Source of the DNA: Streptomyces flavidovirens DSM 40150
Lineage (GTDB): Bacteria; Actinomycetota; Actinomycetes; Streptomycetales; Streptomycetaceae
Assembly: GCF_000429085.1 (NCBI RefSeq)
Contig: NZ_AUBE01000007.1
Coordinates: 124,001-188,000 of the forward strand
Length of the DNA: 64,000 bases
Direction of reading: 5' to 3'
Shown: positions 18,067 through 26,549 of the stretch, piece by piece
How the letters are laid out: each line of letters starts with the position of its first letter
Position numbering within the stretch: position 1 is the stretch's first letter
The notes under the pieces: generated by a model
Seen by the model: the letters and a program-made list of their open reading frames with translations, nothing else
Database searches by the model: none
What the model was told of the DNA's origin: nothing
Program-made: the position numbers and the translations under genes

Positions 18067-18213
18067 TTTCCCGCCTCTCTTCTGATCGCTCCGTTCCCTC
18101 CGACTGCCCAGACATCCACTTTGTATGTCCCCCGCCGCCGAATGGCGGACGCGACTGCCCCAGGGTTACGGCTATCCGGCCGAAAGATGACTGGGGGTGG
18201 CCAACTTGCGGAA

Positions 18214-18231
18214 ACGTCTTGATTAAGACGT
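18214..18231. promoter_or_regulatory. Inverted repeat ACGTCTT-GATT-AAGACGT
   Basis: A perfect 7+7 inverted repeat with a 4-base A/T centre, in the divergent region between the sigma factor gene and the GH84 gene. It is a candidate operator; it does not match the DasR (amino-sugar) consensus I know. No regulator gene is adjacent. Confidence 0.5.
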
Positions 18232-18239
18232 GCGCGCCA

Positions 18240-18267
18240 TTGACAGCCTGTCAGGCCCCTGGAGGAT
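18240..18267 (+). promoter_or_regulatory. Candidate promoter overlapped by TGACAG-C-CTGTCA palindrome
   Basis: TTGACA followed 16 bases later by GAGGAT fits a Streptomyces housekeeping promoter for the GH84 gene, about 60 bases before its start. The -35 hexamer is embedded in the 13-base palindrome TGACAGCCTGTCA (18241-18253), so a repressor bound there would block the promoter. Sequence-based only. Confidence 0.45.
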
Positions 18268-18325
18268 TCTGTGGCGTTGAGATGCGCGACTGCCCACAGT
18301 TTTCGCCGGGACCCCTGGAGGACGT

Positions 18326-21004
18326 GTGACGCTCCGCCCGCGCCCGCTCGCCATGCTCGCCTGCGCTTCCGCTCTCGCCCTGGTACTCGGTGTTCCGGCC
18401 GTCGGGGCGGCCGCCGGTCCCCAGGACACCAGCAGCCGAAGAACCGACCCCGCCATCACCCCGACACCGCAGGATCTGCGCCCGCGCGACGACCGCGTCA
18501 CCGTCACCCCGACAGTGACGCTCGTCGCCGGCGCCAAGGCCGACGCCGCCGCCCTCAAGGTGACCCAGCAGGCACTCCTCGACGCCGGCGCCCACCAGGT
18601 CGTACGCGGCGAACGCCCCGTCGCGCGCCGGCTGACCGTCTACGTCGGCGGGCCGGGGGAGACCCCGCAGACCGCCGAAGCGCTCACCGCCCTCGGCATC
18701 GAGGGCCCCGGCCAACTCGCTCCCGAGGGATATGTCCTGGGCATCGGTGAGCGCCGTATCGCGCTCTCCGGCAAGGACAGGGCCGGTACGTACTACGCCG
18801 CCCAGTCGCTGCGCCAGCTCCTGCCCGAGCGCAAGGGCCCCGGCGCGAGGATCGCGGGGGCCGAGATCCGGGACTGGCCCACCACCGCGATCCGCGGTGT
18901 CATCGAGGGCTTCTACGGCATCCCGTGGACCCACGCGGCCCGCCTCGACCAGCTCGACTTCTACGGCGAGCACAAAATGAACATCTTCGTCTACTCGCCC
19001 AAGGACGACCCGTACCTGCGTGAGAGGTGGCGGGAGCCGTACCCCGCCGCCCAGCTCGCGAAGATGAAGGAGCTCGTCGACCGGGCCCGCGCCCGGCACG
19101 TGGAGTTCACCTACGCGCTGTCGCCCGGACTGAGCGTCTGCTACAGCTCCGAGGCCGACATCAAGGCACTGACCGACAAGTTCCGGACGGTCTGGGACCT
19201 CGGCGTGCGCACCTACGCCGTACCGCTCGACGACATCAGCTACACGAAGTGGAACTGCCAGGCCGACCAGGACAAGTGGGGTACAGGGGCGGCCGCCGCG
19301 GGCGCCGCCCAGGCGTACCTCCTCAACCGGGTCAACCGGGACTTCATCGCCACCCATCCGGGCGCCGCGCCGCTCCAGATGGTGCCGACGGAGTACTACA
19401 ACGTCACCCCGTCCCCGTACAAGAAGGCGCTCGCCGAGCAGCTCGACGAGGACGTGGTGGTCGAGTGGACCGGTGTCGGTGTCATCGCTCCGGTGATCAC
19501 GGTGGCGCAGGCGAAGGCGGCGCGTGACGTCTTCGCGCACCCGATCCTGCTCTGGGACAACTATCCGGTGAACGACTACGTCACCAACCGGCTGCTGCTC
19601 GGTCCGTACAACGGCCGGGAGAAGGGGATGCCCGCCGAACTCGGCTCCGGCATCACCGCCAACCCGATGAACCAGGCGTACGCCTCGAAGATCCCGCTCA
19701 TGACGGTCGCCGACTACACGTGGAACGACGCGGCCTACGATCCGGGCAGATCGTGGCGGACGGCGATCTCCGAGTACGCGGCGGGCGACGCGAGGACCGA
19801 GAGGGCCCTGCGGATCTTCTCCGACGTCAACTACAGCTCCCGCATCAACGCGCAGCAGGCACCCGCTCTGGCCGCCGAGATCGCGCGGTTCTGGGAGGAC
19901 GGGGACGCGGCCGAGCTGGACAGCGCGCTGTACGGCCTGCAGAGGTCCCCGGACGTACTGCGCGACCGTATCGCCGAGCAGGAGTTCATCCACGACAGCG
20001 AGCCGTGGCTCGACGCCGCCGAGGCGTGGGGAGTCGCGGCGCGCGCGGCTCTGCGGCTGGTCGAACTGGCCCGTGACGGAGACGGCGCCGAGGCGTGGGA
20101 AGAGCGGCAGCGGCTGCCCGCGCTCGTCACCGCGGCGAAGTCCTTCACGTACACCGACCTCGACGGGCGCAAGATCCCGGTCGTCGTGGGCGAGGGGGTG
20201 CTCGACAAGTTCACCGAGGACGCGGCCGCCGAGCACGACCGGCTGCTCGGCGTCACCGGCGCCGTCAAGGGCCTCACCAACCTGCCCGCGTACCAGGGCC
20301 ACGCGATAGAGCGGATGCTCGACGGCGACGACAGCACGTTCTTCTGGAGCAGCCGCGCCGTCCGCACCGGCGACCATGCGACGGTCGACCTGCGCAAGGA
20401 ACGTGAGATCGGCGACATCTCGCTCGCCATGGGCAAGCCGGGGAGCGTGAACGACTACATGCGTCAGGGAGTACTGGAGTACTCGTCGGACGGCTCCTCC
20501 TGGGAACAGCTCACGGCGTTCTCCGGAAAGGCGGTCGTGACAGCGACCGCCCCGCCGGGAACCGAGGCCCGGTACGTGCGGGCGCGGGCCACCGCCGGGC
20601 AGACGAACTGGCTCGTCGTGAGGGAGTTCACCGTCGAGACGAAGGACGCCTCGGTGACCGGCGGACCGCCGCCGGCGGCGGGCAGCAGCCTGCGCGCGGC
20701 GGCCGACGGAGACGTGACGAGCGTCTACCGGGCCGCCCGCGCACCCGAGTCGCGCGAGGCGCTCCAGGTCGACCTCGGAGGCACGCGGGAGGTGTCGTCC
20801 GTGACCGTCCTGCAGCCGGAGGGCGGCTCCGCGCAGGCCGCCGTGCAGGTGCGGACCCCGGACGGCGACTGGGATACGGCCGGCGAGCTCGATGGCGGCT
20901 ACGGCGAGTTCACGGTGGACGGTGAACCGGTCTCGGCCGTACGCCTGCTCTGGAGCGACGAGGGCGGGAGTACGCCGCAGATCGCGGAGGTGATCGTCCG
21001 GTAG
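18326..21004 (+). CDS. Secreted GH84 beta-N-acetylglucosaminidase with CBM32-like C-terminus
   Basis: 892 residues. A signal peptide (about 1-30) is followed by the N-terminal domain common to family 84/20 enzymes, then the GH84 catalytic domain with EGFYGIPW at 194-201 and the Asp302-Asp303 catalytic pair (VPLDDIS). That pair supports substrate-assisted hydrolysis of O- or N-linked GlcNAc, as in clostridial NagH/NagJ and O-GlcNAcases. Residues about 640-890 hold one or two F5/8-type (CBM32-like) carbohydrate-binding modules. It may attack glycoproteins or hyaluronan-like or chitin-derived material outside the cell. GTG start with GGAGG four bases upstream. A strong hairpin follows the stop codon. 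It is divergent from the sigma factor gene. Confidence 0.9.
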   Translation: MTLRPRPLAMLACASALALVLGVPAVGAAAGPQDTSSRRTDPAITPTPQDLRPRDDRVTVTPTVTLVAGAKADAAALKVTQQALLDAGAHQVVRGERPVARRLTVYVGGPGETPQTAEALTALGIEGPGQLAPEGYVLGIGERRIALSGKDRAGTYYAAQSLRQLLPERKGPGARIAGAEIRDWPTTAIRGVIEGFYGIPWTHAARLDQLDFYGEHKMNIFVYSPKDDPYLRERWREPYPAAQLAKMKELVDRARARHVEFTYALSPGLSVCYSSEADIKALTDKFRTVWDLGVRTYAVPLDDISYTKWNCQADQDKWGTGAAAAGAAQAYLLNRVNRDFIATHPGAAPLQMVPTEYYNVTPSPYKKALAEQLDEDVVVEWTGVGVIAPVITVAQAKAARDVFAHPILLWDNYPVNDYVTNRLLLGPYNGREKGMPAELGSGITANPMNQAYASKIPLMTVADYTWNDAAYDPGRSWRTAISEYAAGDARTERALRIFSDVNYSSRINAQQAPALAAEIARFWEDGDAAELDSALYGLQRSPDVLRDRIAEQEFIHDSEPWLDAAEAWGVAARAALRLVELARDGDGAEAWEERQRLPALVTAAKSFTYTDLDGRKIPVVVGEGVLDKFTEDAAAEHDRLLGVTGAVKGLTNLPAYQGHAIERMLDGDDSTFFWSSRAVRTGDHATVDLRKEREIGDISLAMGKPGSVNDYMRQGVLEYSSDGSSWEQLTAFSGKAVVTATAPPGTEARYVRARATAGQTNWLVVREFTVETKDASVTGGPPPAAGSSLRAAADGDVTSVYRAARAPESREALQVDLGGTREVSSVTVLQPEGGSAQAAVQVRTPDGDWDTAGELDGGYGEFTVDGEPVSAVRLLWSDEGGSTPQIAEVIVR

Positions 21005-21038
21005 CGGTAGCGGACGCGGTACGGGTGCGGGTGCGGGT

Positions 21039-21073
21039 GCGGCCCCCGGGCGACGGCGAATTCCGGGGGCCGC
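21039..21073 (+). terminator. Terminator hairpin after the GH84 gene
   Basis: GCGGCCCCCGG and CCGGGGGCCGC form a perfect 11-base-pair stem with a 13-base loop, 35 bases after the stop codon. No T-tract, typical of high-G+C terminators. Confidence 0.75.
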
Positions 21074-21127
21074 GCCGTGCCCAGGCGGGCCGTGGGTGTG
21101 ACCGCCGTCACCCGACACCGCTTTTGC

Positions 21128-21149
21128 GCCCCCTTTACTATTGGGGGGC
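21128..21149 (+). terminator. Second G+C hairpin between GH84 and CNNM genes
   Basis: GCCCCC and GGGGGC pair around an A/T-rich loop (TTTACTATT region). It may reinforce termination of the GH84 message or form the first element of the leader of the downstream CNNM operon. Which of the two cannot be told without a mapped transcription start. Confidence 0.4.
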
Positions 21150-21226
21150 AGGGTTACCCGCCCCGCCCAGACACCTGATCCAAGAAGGAGCTGCAGTCCC
21201 GCAATGGGTGAGCCTCCCAGTACGAG

Positions 21227-21274
21227 CCGTGCCATTCCCGCCCCGTCGAACCGTGGGGCGGAGGTGGCACGGTG
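21227..21274 (+). promoter_or_regulatory. Leader hairpin occluding the Shine-Dalgarno and start of the CNNM gene
   Basis: CCGTGCCA (21227-21234) pairs perfectly with TGGCACGG (21265-21272), and CCGCCCC (21238-21244) with GGGGCGG (21255-21261); two G-U pairs and one mismatch join the stems around an 8-9 base loop. The 3' arm contains the Shine-Dalgarno GGAGG (21260-21264) and touches the GTG start (21272), so translation should be off when the hairpin forms. Upstream, GCCTCC (21212-21217) could pair alternatively with the Shine-Dalgarno. This looks like a translational switch, perhaps metal-responsive given the downstream genes. Confidence 0.6.
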
Positions 21275-22654
21275 ACCGAAGTTCTCCTTCTGCTCCTCGC
21301 TCTCGCACTCACTCTCGCGTGCGCGTTGTTCGTCGCGGCCGAGTTCTCGCTGACCACCATCGAGCGTGGCGAGCTGGAACGAGCCGCGCAGGCCGGTGAA
21401 CGGGGCGCCGTGAGCGCCCTGAAGGCCGCCAAGCGCCTCACCTTCCAGCTCTCGGGCGCCCAGCTCGGCATCACCGTGACCTCACTGGTCATCGGCATGC
21501 TCGCCGAGCCGTCCCTGGCCGTGCTGCTGCGCGGCCCCCTCCAGGCCGCCGGGCTGCCCGCCGGGGCCGTGTCCACGGTCGCGACGGTCCTCGGAGTGGC
21601 CGCGTCCACCGTGGTCCTGATGGTGGTCGGCGAGCTCGTCCCGAAGAACTGGGCGATTTCCAGCCCCCTGGCGGTCGCCAAGGTCGTGGCCGGCCCGCAG
21701 CGCGCGTTCACCGCCGCCTTCGGGCCGCTGATCCGCCACCTCAACAACACGGCGAACCACCTGGTCCGCCGCTTCGGCCTGGAACCGGCCGAGGAACTGG
21801 CGTCCGCCCGTACGCCGCAGGAACTGGTCGCACTGGCGCAGCACTCCGCCCGCGAGGGCGCGATCGAGCCGGACTCCGCCGAACTGTTCGTCCGTACGCT
21901 GCACCTGGGCGAGCTGACCGCGGAGAACGTCATGACGCCGCGCGTGGACGTCCAGGCCCTGGAGGCCCGCGCCACCGCCGCCGACGCCGCCAACCTCACC
22001 CTGGCCACCGGCCTGTCCCGGTTCCCCGTCTACCGCGACACGCTGGACGAGGTGATCGGCACCGTCCACATCCGCGACGTACTCGCCCTGGACGAGACGA
22101 AGCGGGCCCGGACTCCGGTCACCGACCTGGCCACCGAGCCGCTGCTCGTACCCACTTCCCTGCCTGTCGACCGGATGCTCCAGCAGCTTCGCCGGAGCCG
22201 CACCATGGCTGTGGTCATCGACGAGTACGGCGGCACGGCAGGCGTCGCCACGGTCGAGGACGTCGTCGAAGAAGTCGTCGGCGAGGTACGCGACGAACAC
22301 GATCCGCACGAGCGCCCCGGGCTTGAGCCCAGGGACCCGTCGGCGGACGGCCACGCGGTGTGGGAAGCGGACGGCAGTGTCCGTCTGGACCAGCTCCAGG
22401 AGATCGGCTTCAGCGCCCCCGACGGCCCGTACGAGACACTCGCCGGGCTCATCGCGACGCGCCTGGAGCGCATTCCGGAGCCCGCCGACCGGCTCGACGT
22501 CGACGACTGGAAGATCGCCGTCCTGGATGTCGAGCACCACCGTGCGGACCGGGTGCGGATCACCGCTCCCGCGTCGGCGTCGGCATCGGCATCCGCATCA
22601 CCGTCCACGCCTGCGTCCCGTTCCGCAGTGAAGATCGCGGAGGAAGTCCGATGA
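21272..22654 (+). CDS. CNNM/CorC (HlyC) family transporter or Mg-homeostasis protein, first paralogue
   Basis: 460 residues: an N-terminal DUF21 membrane domain (about 1-190, with GELVPKN in the third or fourth hydrophobic segment), a CBS pair (about 205-335, MTPRVDVQALE and DEYGGTAGVATVEDV), and a C-terminal CorC_HlyC domain (about 350-430). The tail is a Ser/Ala/Pro repeat. CNNM/CorC proteins are Na+-coupled Mg2+ exporters or regulators of divalent-cation homeostasis; old hemolysin names are misleading. GTG start; the Shine-Dalgarno lies in a strong hairpin (separate entry). The stop overlaps the ATG of a second CNNM gene by four bases. Confidence 0.9.
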   Translation: MTEVLLLLLALALTLACALFVAAEFSLTTIERGELERAAQAGERGAVSALKAAKRLTFQLSGAQLGITVTSLVIGMLAEPSLAVLLRGPLQAAGLPAGAVSTVATVLGVAASTVVLMVVGELVPKNWAISSPLAVAKVVAGPQRAFTAAFGPLIRHLNNTANHLVRRFGLEPAEELASARTPQELVALAQHSAREGAIEPDSAELFVRTLHLGELTAENVMTPRVDVQALEARATAADAANLTLATGLSRFPVYRDTLDEVIGTVHIRDVLALDETKRARTPVTDLATEPLLVPTSLPVDRMLQQLRRSRTMAVVIDEYGGTAGVATVEDVVEEVVGEVRDEHDPHERPGLEPRDPSADGHAVWEADGSVRLDQLQEIGFSAPDGPYETLAGLIATRLERIPEPADRLDVDDWKIAVLDVEHHRADRVRITAPASASASASASPSTPASRSAVKIAEEVR

Positions 22655-23682
22655 CCGCCATCCAGCTCGCCATCGGCGCACTCACCCTCCTCACCAACGC
22701 GTTCTTCGTCGGCGCCGAGTTCGCACTGATCTCCGTACGGCGCAGCCAGATCGAGCCGCACGCCGTAAACGGCAGCCGCCGTGCCAGGAGCACCCTGTGG
22801 GGCCTTGAGCACCTGTCCGCCGTGATGGCGACCGCCCAGCTCGGCATCACGATCTCCTCGCTCGTGCTGGGCGCGGTCGCCGAACCGGCCATCGCCCACC
22901 TGCTGGAACCGCCGTTCCAGGCCGTCGGCGTACCGGAAGCGCTGATCCACCCGATCGCCTTCGTGATCGCGCTGACGCTGGCGACGTATCTGCACATGCT
23001 CGTCGGCGAGATGGTTCCCAAGAACATCGCGCTCGCCGCTCCGGTGCCGACCGCGCTGGCGCTGGCTCCGGCGCTGGTGGCCCTGACCCACGCCCTGCGG
23101 CCGGTCATTTTCGGCATCAACGCGTTCGCCAACGTGCTGCTGCGGATGCTCGGGGTCGAGCCGAAGAACGAGGTGATGTCCGTCTTCACCGATGACGAAC
23201 TCGCCCGCCTCGTCAAGGACTCCAGCGAGGCCGGTCTGCTCGCCCCGGCCGACGGCGAGCGCCTGCGCGACGCCCTGGAACTGGGCAACCGCCCGGTGGG
23301 TGAGGTGATGGTGCCGCTCAGCAGGATCGTCACCGTCGACCACACCACCACCCCGCAGCAACTGGAGCGGGCCGCGGCGACCTGGGGATTCTCCCGGCTG
23401 CCGGTCACCGGTCCGGGCGACGAGGTGCTGGGCTATCTGCACATCAAGGACGCCCTCGGCGTCGTCGAGCGCACCCGGCCGTTCCCGCGTGCCGCGCTGC
23501 ACCCGGTGATCCGGGTCGAGATCGACACACCGCTCGACGACACCATGACCGCCATGCGCGCCGCGGGCACGCACCTGGCCGCCGTCACCGGCGACAAGGG
23601 CACCGTCATCGGCTTCGTCACCATGGAGGACGTACTGGAAGAGCTCGTCGGGCCGGCGGCGGGTGGCGCGATCCCGGCCTGA
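22651..23682 (+). CDS. CNNM/CorC family protein, second paralogue, lacking the CorC_HlyC domain
   Basis: 343 residues: a DUF21 membrane domain (about 1-180, GEMVPKN) and a CBS pair (about 200-330, ending GFVTMEDVLEELVG). It ends where the first paralogue continues into CorC_HlyC, so it is the short type. The paired arrangement of a long and a short CNNM gene with an ATGA overlap suggests a heteromeric or jointly regulated unit. The Shine-Dalgarno GGAGG is inside the end of the first gene. An open frame extends upstream in this phase, but only inside the previous coding sequence. Confidence 0.9.
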   Translation: MTAIQLAIGALTLLTNAFFVGAEFALISVRRSQIEPHAVNGSRRARSTLWGLEHLSAVMATAQLGITISSLVLGAVAEPAIAHLLEPPFQAVGVPEALIHPIAFVIALTLATYLHMLVGEMVPKNIALAAPVPTALALAPALVALTHALRPVIFGINAFANVLLRMLGVEPKNEVMSVFTDDELARLVKDSSEAGLLAPADGERLRDALELGNRPVGEVMVPLSRIVTVDHTTTPQQLERAAATWGFSRLPVTGPGDEVLGYLHIKDALGVVERTRPFPRAALHPVIRVEIDTPLDDTMTAMRAAGTHLAAVTGDKGTVIGFVTMEDVLEELVGPAAGGAIPA

Positions 23683-23695
23683 GGCGCCCAGTGGT

Positions 23696-23724
23696 TTGAC
23701 AAGCGGCCTTGCTGATTCTGCAAT
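23696..23724 (+). promoter_or_regulatory. Consensus promoter giving a leaderless XRE-cupin transcript
   Basis: TTGACA and TGCAAT with a 17-base spacer. The -10 element ends six bases before the ATG of the XRE-cupin gene, so transcription should start at or within a base of the start codon. No Shine-Dalgarno is present, which fits a leaderless message. Confidence 0.65.
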
Positions 23725-23730
23725 GTCCTC

Positions 23731-24315
23731 ATGGCTGAGGACCAGGATCTCGACGGTGTACTGAACGGCGTGGGCCCGCGCCTGCGCAAGGTCCGCAAGG
23801 AGCGCGGAGCCACGCTCGCCGCCCTCTCGGAAGCGACCGGGATCTCGGTGAGCACCCTGTCGCGGCTGGAGTCCGGCGGCCGCAAGCCGAGCCTGGAGCT
23901 GCTGCTGCCCATCGCCCGCGCCCACCAGGTGCCGCTCGACGAACTGGTGGGCGCGCCCCCGGTCGGCGACCCGCGGGTGCGGGCGAAGCCGATCGAGCGG
24001 GGCGGGCGGACGTATTTTCCGCTGACCCGCCAGCCCGGCGGGCTCCAGGCCTTCAAGGTGATCTGCCGGCCCACACGGGAGGAGCCCGAGCCGCGCACGC
24101 ACGAGGGCTATGAGTGGCTGTACGTCCTGTCGGGCAGGATGCGCGTGGTGCTGGGCCCGCACGATCTGGAGGTCGGCCCCGGCGAGGCGGTGGAGTTCGA
24201 CACGCGCGTGCCGCACTGGTTCGGTCCGGTGGGCGACGGGCCGGCGGAGTTCCTCAGCCTCTTCGGGCCACAGGGCGAGCGCATGCACGTACGGGCCCGG
24301 CCGAAGTCCGGGTGA
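23731..24315 (+). CDS. XRE-family regulator with C-terminal cupin domain
   Basis: 194 residues. The helix-turn-helix (about 15-70) contains LAALSEATGISVSTLSRLESG; the cupin barrel (about 110-180) includes EWLYVLSGRMRVVLG. This common actinobacterial architecture couples DNA binding to a small-molecule-sensing beta barrel (PuuR/SutR-like). It is isolated between the CNNM operon and the acyl-CoA dehydrogenase operon and could control either, or itself. The ligand is unknown. Likely leaderless (see promoter entry). Confidence 0.9.
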   Translation: MAEDQDLDGVLNGVGPRLRKVRKERGATLAALSEATGISVSTLSRLESGGRKPSLELLLPIARAHQVPLDELVGAPPVGDPRVRAKPIERGGRTYFPLTRQPGGLQAFKVICRPTREEPEPRTHEGYEWLYVLSGRMRVVLGPHDLEVGPGEAVEFDTRVPHWFGPVGDGPAEFLSLFGPQGERMHVRARPKSG

Positions 24316-24402
24316 TCGGGCCGAGACTGTTCCCATCGGGGCAAGCGACCGCTTAGTATGCGCCGAGCGCGGTACTGCCTACGGTGTTGTGGAGGATCTC
24401 GG

Positions 24403-25371
24403 ATGCAGGCATGGCGAGTGCACGAGAACGGCGAGCCGGGCGAGGTGATGCGGCTCGACGAGGTCGAGCGGCCCACGCCGGCGGAAGGGCAGCTTCTGCT
24501 GAAGGTGCGCGCCGCGAACATCAACTTCCCCGACGCCCTGCTCTGCCGCGGCCAGTACCAGGTGCGGCCGCCGCTGCCCTTCACTCCGGGCGTCGAGGTC
24601 TGCGGCGAGACCGAGGACGGCCGCCGCGTGATCGCCAACCCGGCGCTGCCGCACGGCGGTTTCGCCGAGTACGTCGTCGTCGACGCGGCCACGGTGCTTC
24701 CCGCGCCGGACTCGCTGGACGACGCCGAAGCGGCCGCCCTGCACATCGGTTACCAGACGGGCTGGTTCGGGCTGCACCGCCGGGCGCGCATCCAGGCGGG
24801 GGAGACGCTGCTGGTGCACGCGGCGGCGGGCGGCGTCGGCAGCGCGGCCGTACAGCTCGGCAAGGCGGCGGGCGCCACCGTCATCGGCGTCGCCGGCGGA
24901 CCCGAGAAGGCACGTATCGCCCGCGAGCTGGGCTGCGACCTGGTCATCGACCGGCGCACCGAGGACATCGTCGCCAAGGTCAAGGACGCCACCGGCGGGC
25001 GGGGCGCCGACGTCGTCTACGACCCGGTGGGAGGTGACGCGTACGCCAAGTCGGTCAAGTGCGTCGCTTTCGAGGGCCGCATCGTCGTCGTCGGCTTCGC
25101 CAGTGGCGCGATCCCCTCGCCGGGACTCAACCACGCCCTGGTGAAGAACTACTCGATCGTCGGTCTGCACTGGGGCCTCTACAACACCATGGACCCGGCC
25201 GCGGTCCTCGCCTGTCACGAGGAGCTGACCAGGCTGGCCGCCGAGGGTGCCATCAAGCCTCTGATCAGCGAGCGCGTGGCCATGAAGGACGCGGCGCAAG
25301 CCGTCCAGCGCGTGGCGGACGGCACGACCACCGGACGCGTGGTCGTCGTACCCGAGGGAGTGGCCCGATGA
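24403..25371 (+). CDS. NADPH:quinone oxidoreductase-type MDR dehydrogenase
   Basis: 322 residues of the medium-chain dehydrogenase/reductase superfamily, zinc-free quinone-oxidoreductase branch. A GroES-like domain is followed by the nucleotide-binding motif AAAGGVGSAAVQLGKAAGA around residue 145. GGAGG lies seven bases before the ATG. The stop overlaps the start of an acyl-CoA dehydrogenase (ATGA), placing it first in a three-gene operon. It could reduce enoyl-CoA or quinone-like substrates in the same lipid or terpenoid degradation path, but that is contextual inference. Confidence 0.85.
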   Translation: MQAWRVHENGEPGEVMRLDEVERPTPAEGQLLLKVRAANINFPDALLCRGQYQVRPPLPFTPGVEVCGETEDGRRVIANPALPHGGFAEYVVVDAATVLPAPDSLDDAEAAALHIGYQTGWFGLHRRARIQAGETLLVHAAAGGVGSAAVQLGKAAGATVIGVAGGPEKARIARELGCDLVIDRRTEDIVAKVKDATGGRGADVVYDPVGGDAYAKSVKCVAFEGRIVVVGFASGAIPSPGLNHALVKNYSIVGLHWGLYNTMDPAAVLACHEELTRLAAEGAIKPLISERVAMKDAAQAVQRVADGTTTGRVVVVPEGVAR

Positions 25372-26549
25372 CGGACGCGGCCGCGGTACGAAGCCTGACA
25401 AAGGAGCTGCTGGCGGCCCACCCGCCGGCCACCACGGACCGTACGGACTTCCTCAAGGCGCGCTTCGACGCCGGACTCGCCTGGGTGCACTACCCCGTGG
25501 GTCTCGGCGGCCTCGGTGCGCCCCGCTCCCTCCAGGCTGTCGTGGACGCGGAGCTGGCGGCGGCCGGCGCGCCCGACAACGACCCGCGGCGCATCGGCAT
25601 CGGCCTCGGCATGGCCGCGCCGACCATCCTGCGCTTCGGTACGGACGAGCAGAAGCAGCGCCTGCTGCGGCCACTGTGGGTCGGCGAGGAGGTGTGGTGC
25701 CAGCTGTTCAGCGAGCCGGGCGCGGGCTCCGACCTCGCGGCGCTCGGCACGCGCGCGGTGCGCGACGGTGACACCTGGGTGGTCGACGGGCAGAAGGTGT
25801 GGACCTCCAGCGCCCATGTGGCGCGCTGGGCCATCCTCATCGCCCGTACGGACCCCACTCTGCCCAAGCACCAGGGCATCACGTACTTCGTGTGCGACAT
25901 GACCGATCCGGGCGTCGAGGTCAGGCCGCTGCGCCAGATCACCGGCGAGGCCGAGTTCAACGAGGTCTTCCTCACCGGCGTACGCATCCCCGACAGCCGG
26001 CGCCTCGGCGCGGTCGGCGAGGGCTGGAAGGTCGCGCAGACCACGCTCATGAACGAGCGCGTGTCGATCGGCGGCTCCCGCATCCCGCGCGAGGGCGGCA
26101 TGATCGGCCCCGTGGCCAGGACCTGGCGCGAACGCCCCGGACTGCGCACCCACGACCTGCACCAGCGCCTGCTCGACCTGTGGGTGGAGGCCGAGGTCGC
26201 CCGCCTCGCCGGTGAGCGGCTGCGCCAGCAGCTCGTGGCCGGCCAGCCGGGACCCGAGGGCTCGGGCATGAAACTGGCCTTCGCCCGCCTCAACCAGGAG
26301 ATCAGCGGCCTGGAGGTGGAACTGCGCGGCGAGGAAGGGCTGTTGTACGACGACTGGACCATGCGCCGTCCCGAACTCGTCGACTTCACCGGCCGCGACG
26401 CCGGCTACCGCTACCTGCGCTCCAAGGGCAACAGCATCGAGGGCGGTACGAGCGAGGTGCTGCTCAACATCGTCGCGGAACGCGTACTCGGCCTGCCGTC
26501 CGAGCCGCGCAGCGACAAGGACATCGCCTGGAAGGACCTGGCTCGATGA
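25368..26549 (+). CDS. Acyl-CoA dehydrogenase, large-type subunit
   Basis: 393 residues, full-length acyl-CoA dehydrogenase with the FAD-contacting QLFSEPGAGSDLA segment near residue 115 and TSEVLLNIVAERVLGLP at the C-terminus. It overlaps the genes on both sides by four bases. A second, more divergent acyl-CoA dehydrogenase follows, an arrangement typical of heteromeric enzymes that act on steroid side chains or other CoA esters in actinobacteria, where one subunit keeps the catalytic base. The substrate is not assigned. Confidence 0.9.
   Translation: MTDAAAVRSLTKELLAAHPPATTDRTDFLKARFDAGLAWVHYPVGLGGLGAPRSLQAVVDAELAAAGAPDNDPRRIGIGLGMAAPTILRFGTDEQKQRLLRPLWVGEEVWCQLFSEPGAGSDLAALGTRAVRDGDTWVVDGQKVWTSSAHVARWAILIARTDPTLPKHQGITYFVCDMTDPGVEVRPLRQITGEAEFNEVFLTGVRIPDSRRLGAVGEGWKVAQTTLMNERVSIGGSRIPREGGMIGPVARTWRERPGLRTHDLHQRLLDLWVEAEVARLAGERLRQQLVAGQPGPEGSGMKLAFARLNQEISGLEVELRGEEGLLYDDWTMRRPELVDFTGRDAGYRYLRSKGNSIEGGTSEVLLNIVAERVLGLPSEPRSDKDIAWKDLAR

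Noticed and set aside
18067..18200. SigB-type autoregulatory promoter upstream of the sigma factor gene
   Set aside because: I looked for GTTT-N14-16-GGGTAT-like pairs on the minus strand and found none with both boxes.
18251..21235. 994-codon minus-strand frame opposite the GH84 gene
   Set aside because: Mirror of the GH84 coding sequence with no ribosome site or recognisable domain; codon bias belongs to the plus strand.
21141..21274. M-box (Mg2+) riboswitch assignment for the CNNM leader
   Set aside because: GGTGAGCCTCCCAGTAC looks a little like the M-box opening, but the leader is far too short for the conserved M-box core. I keep only the start-occluding hairpin.
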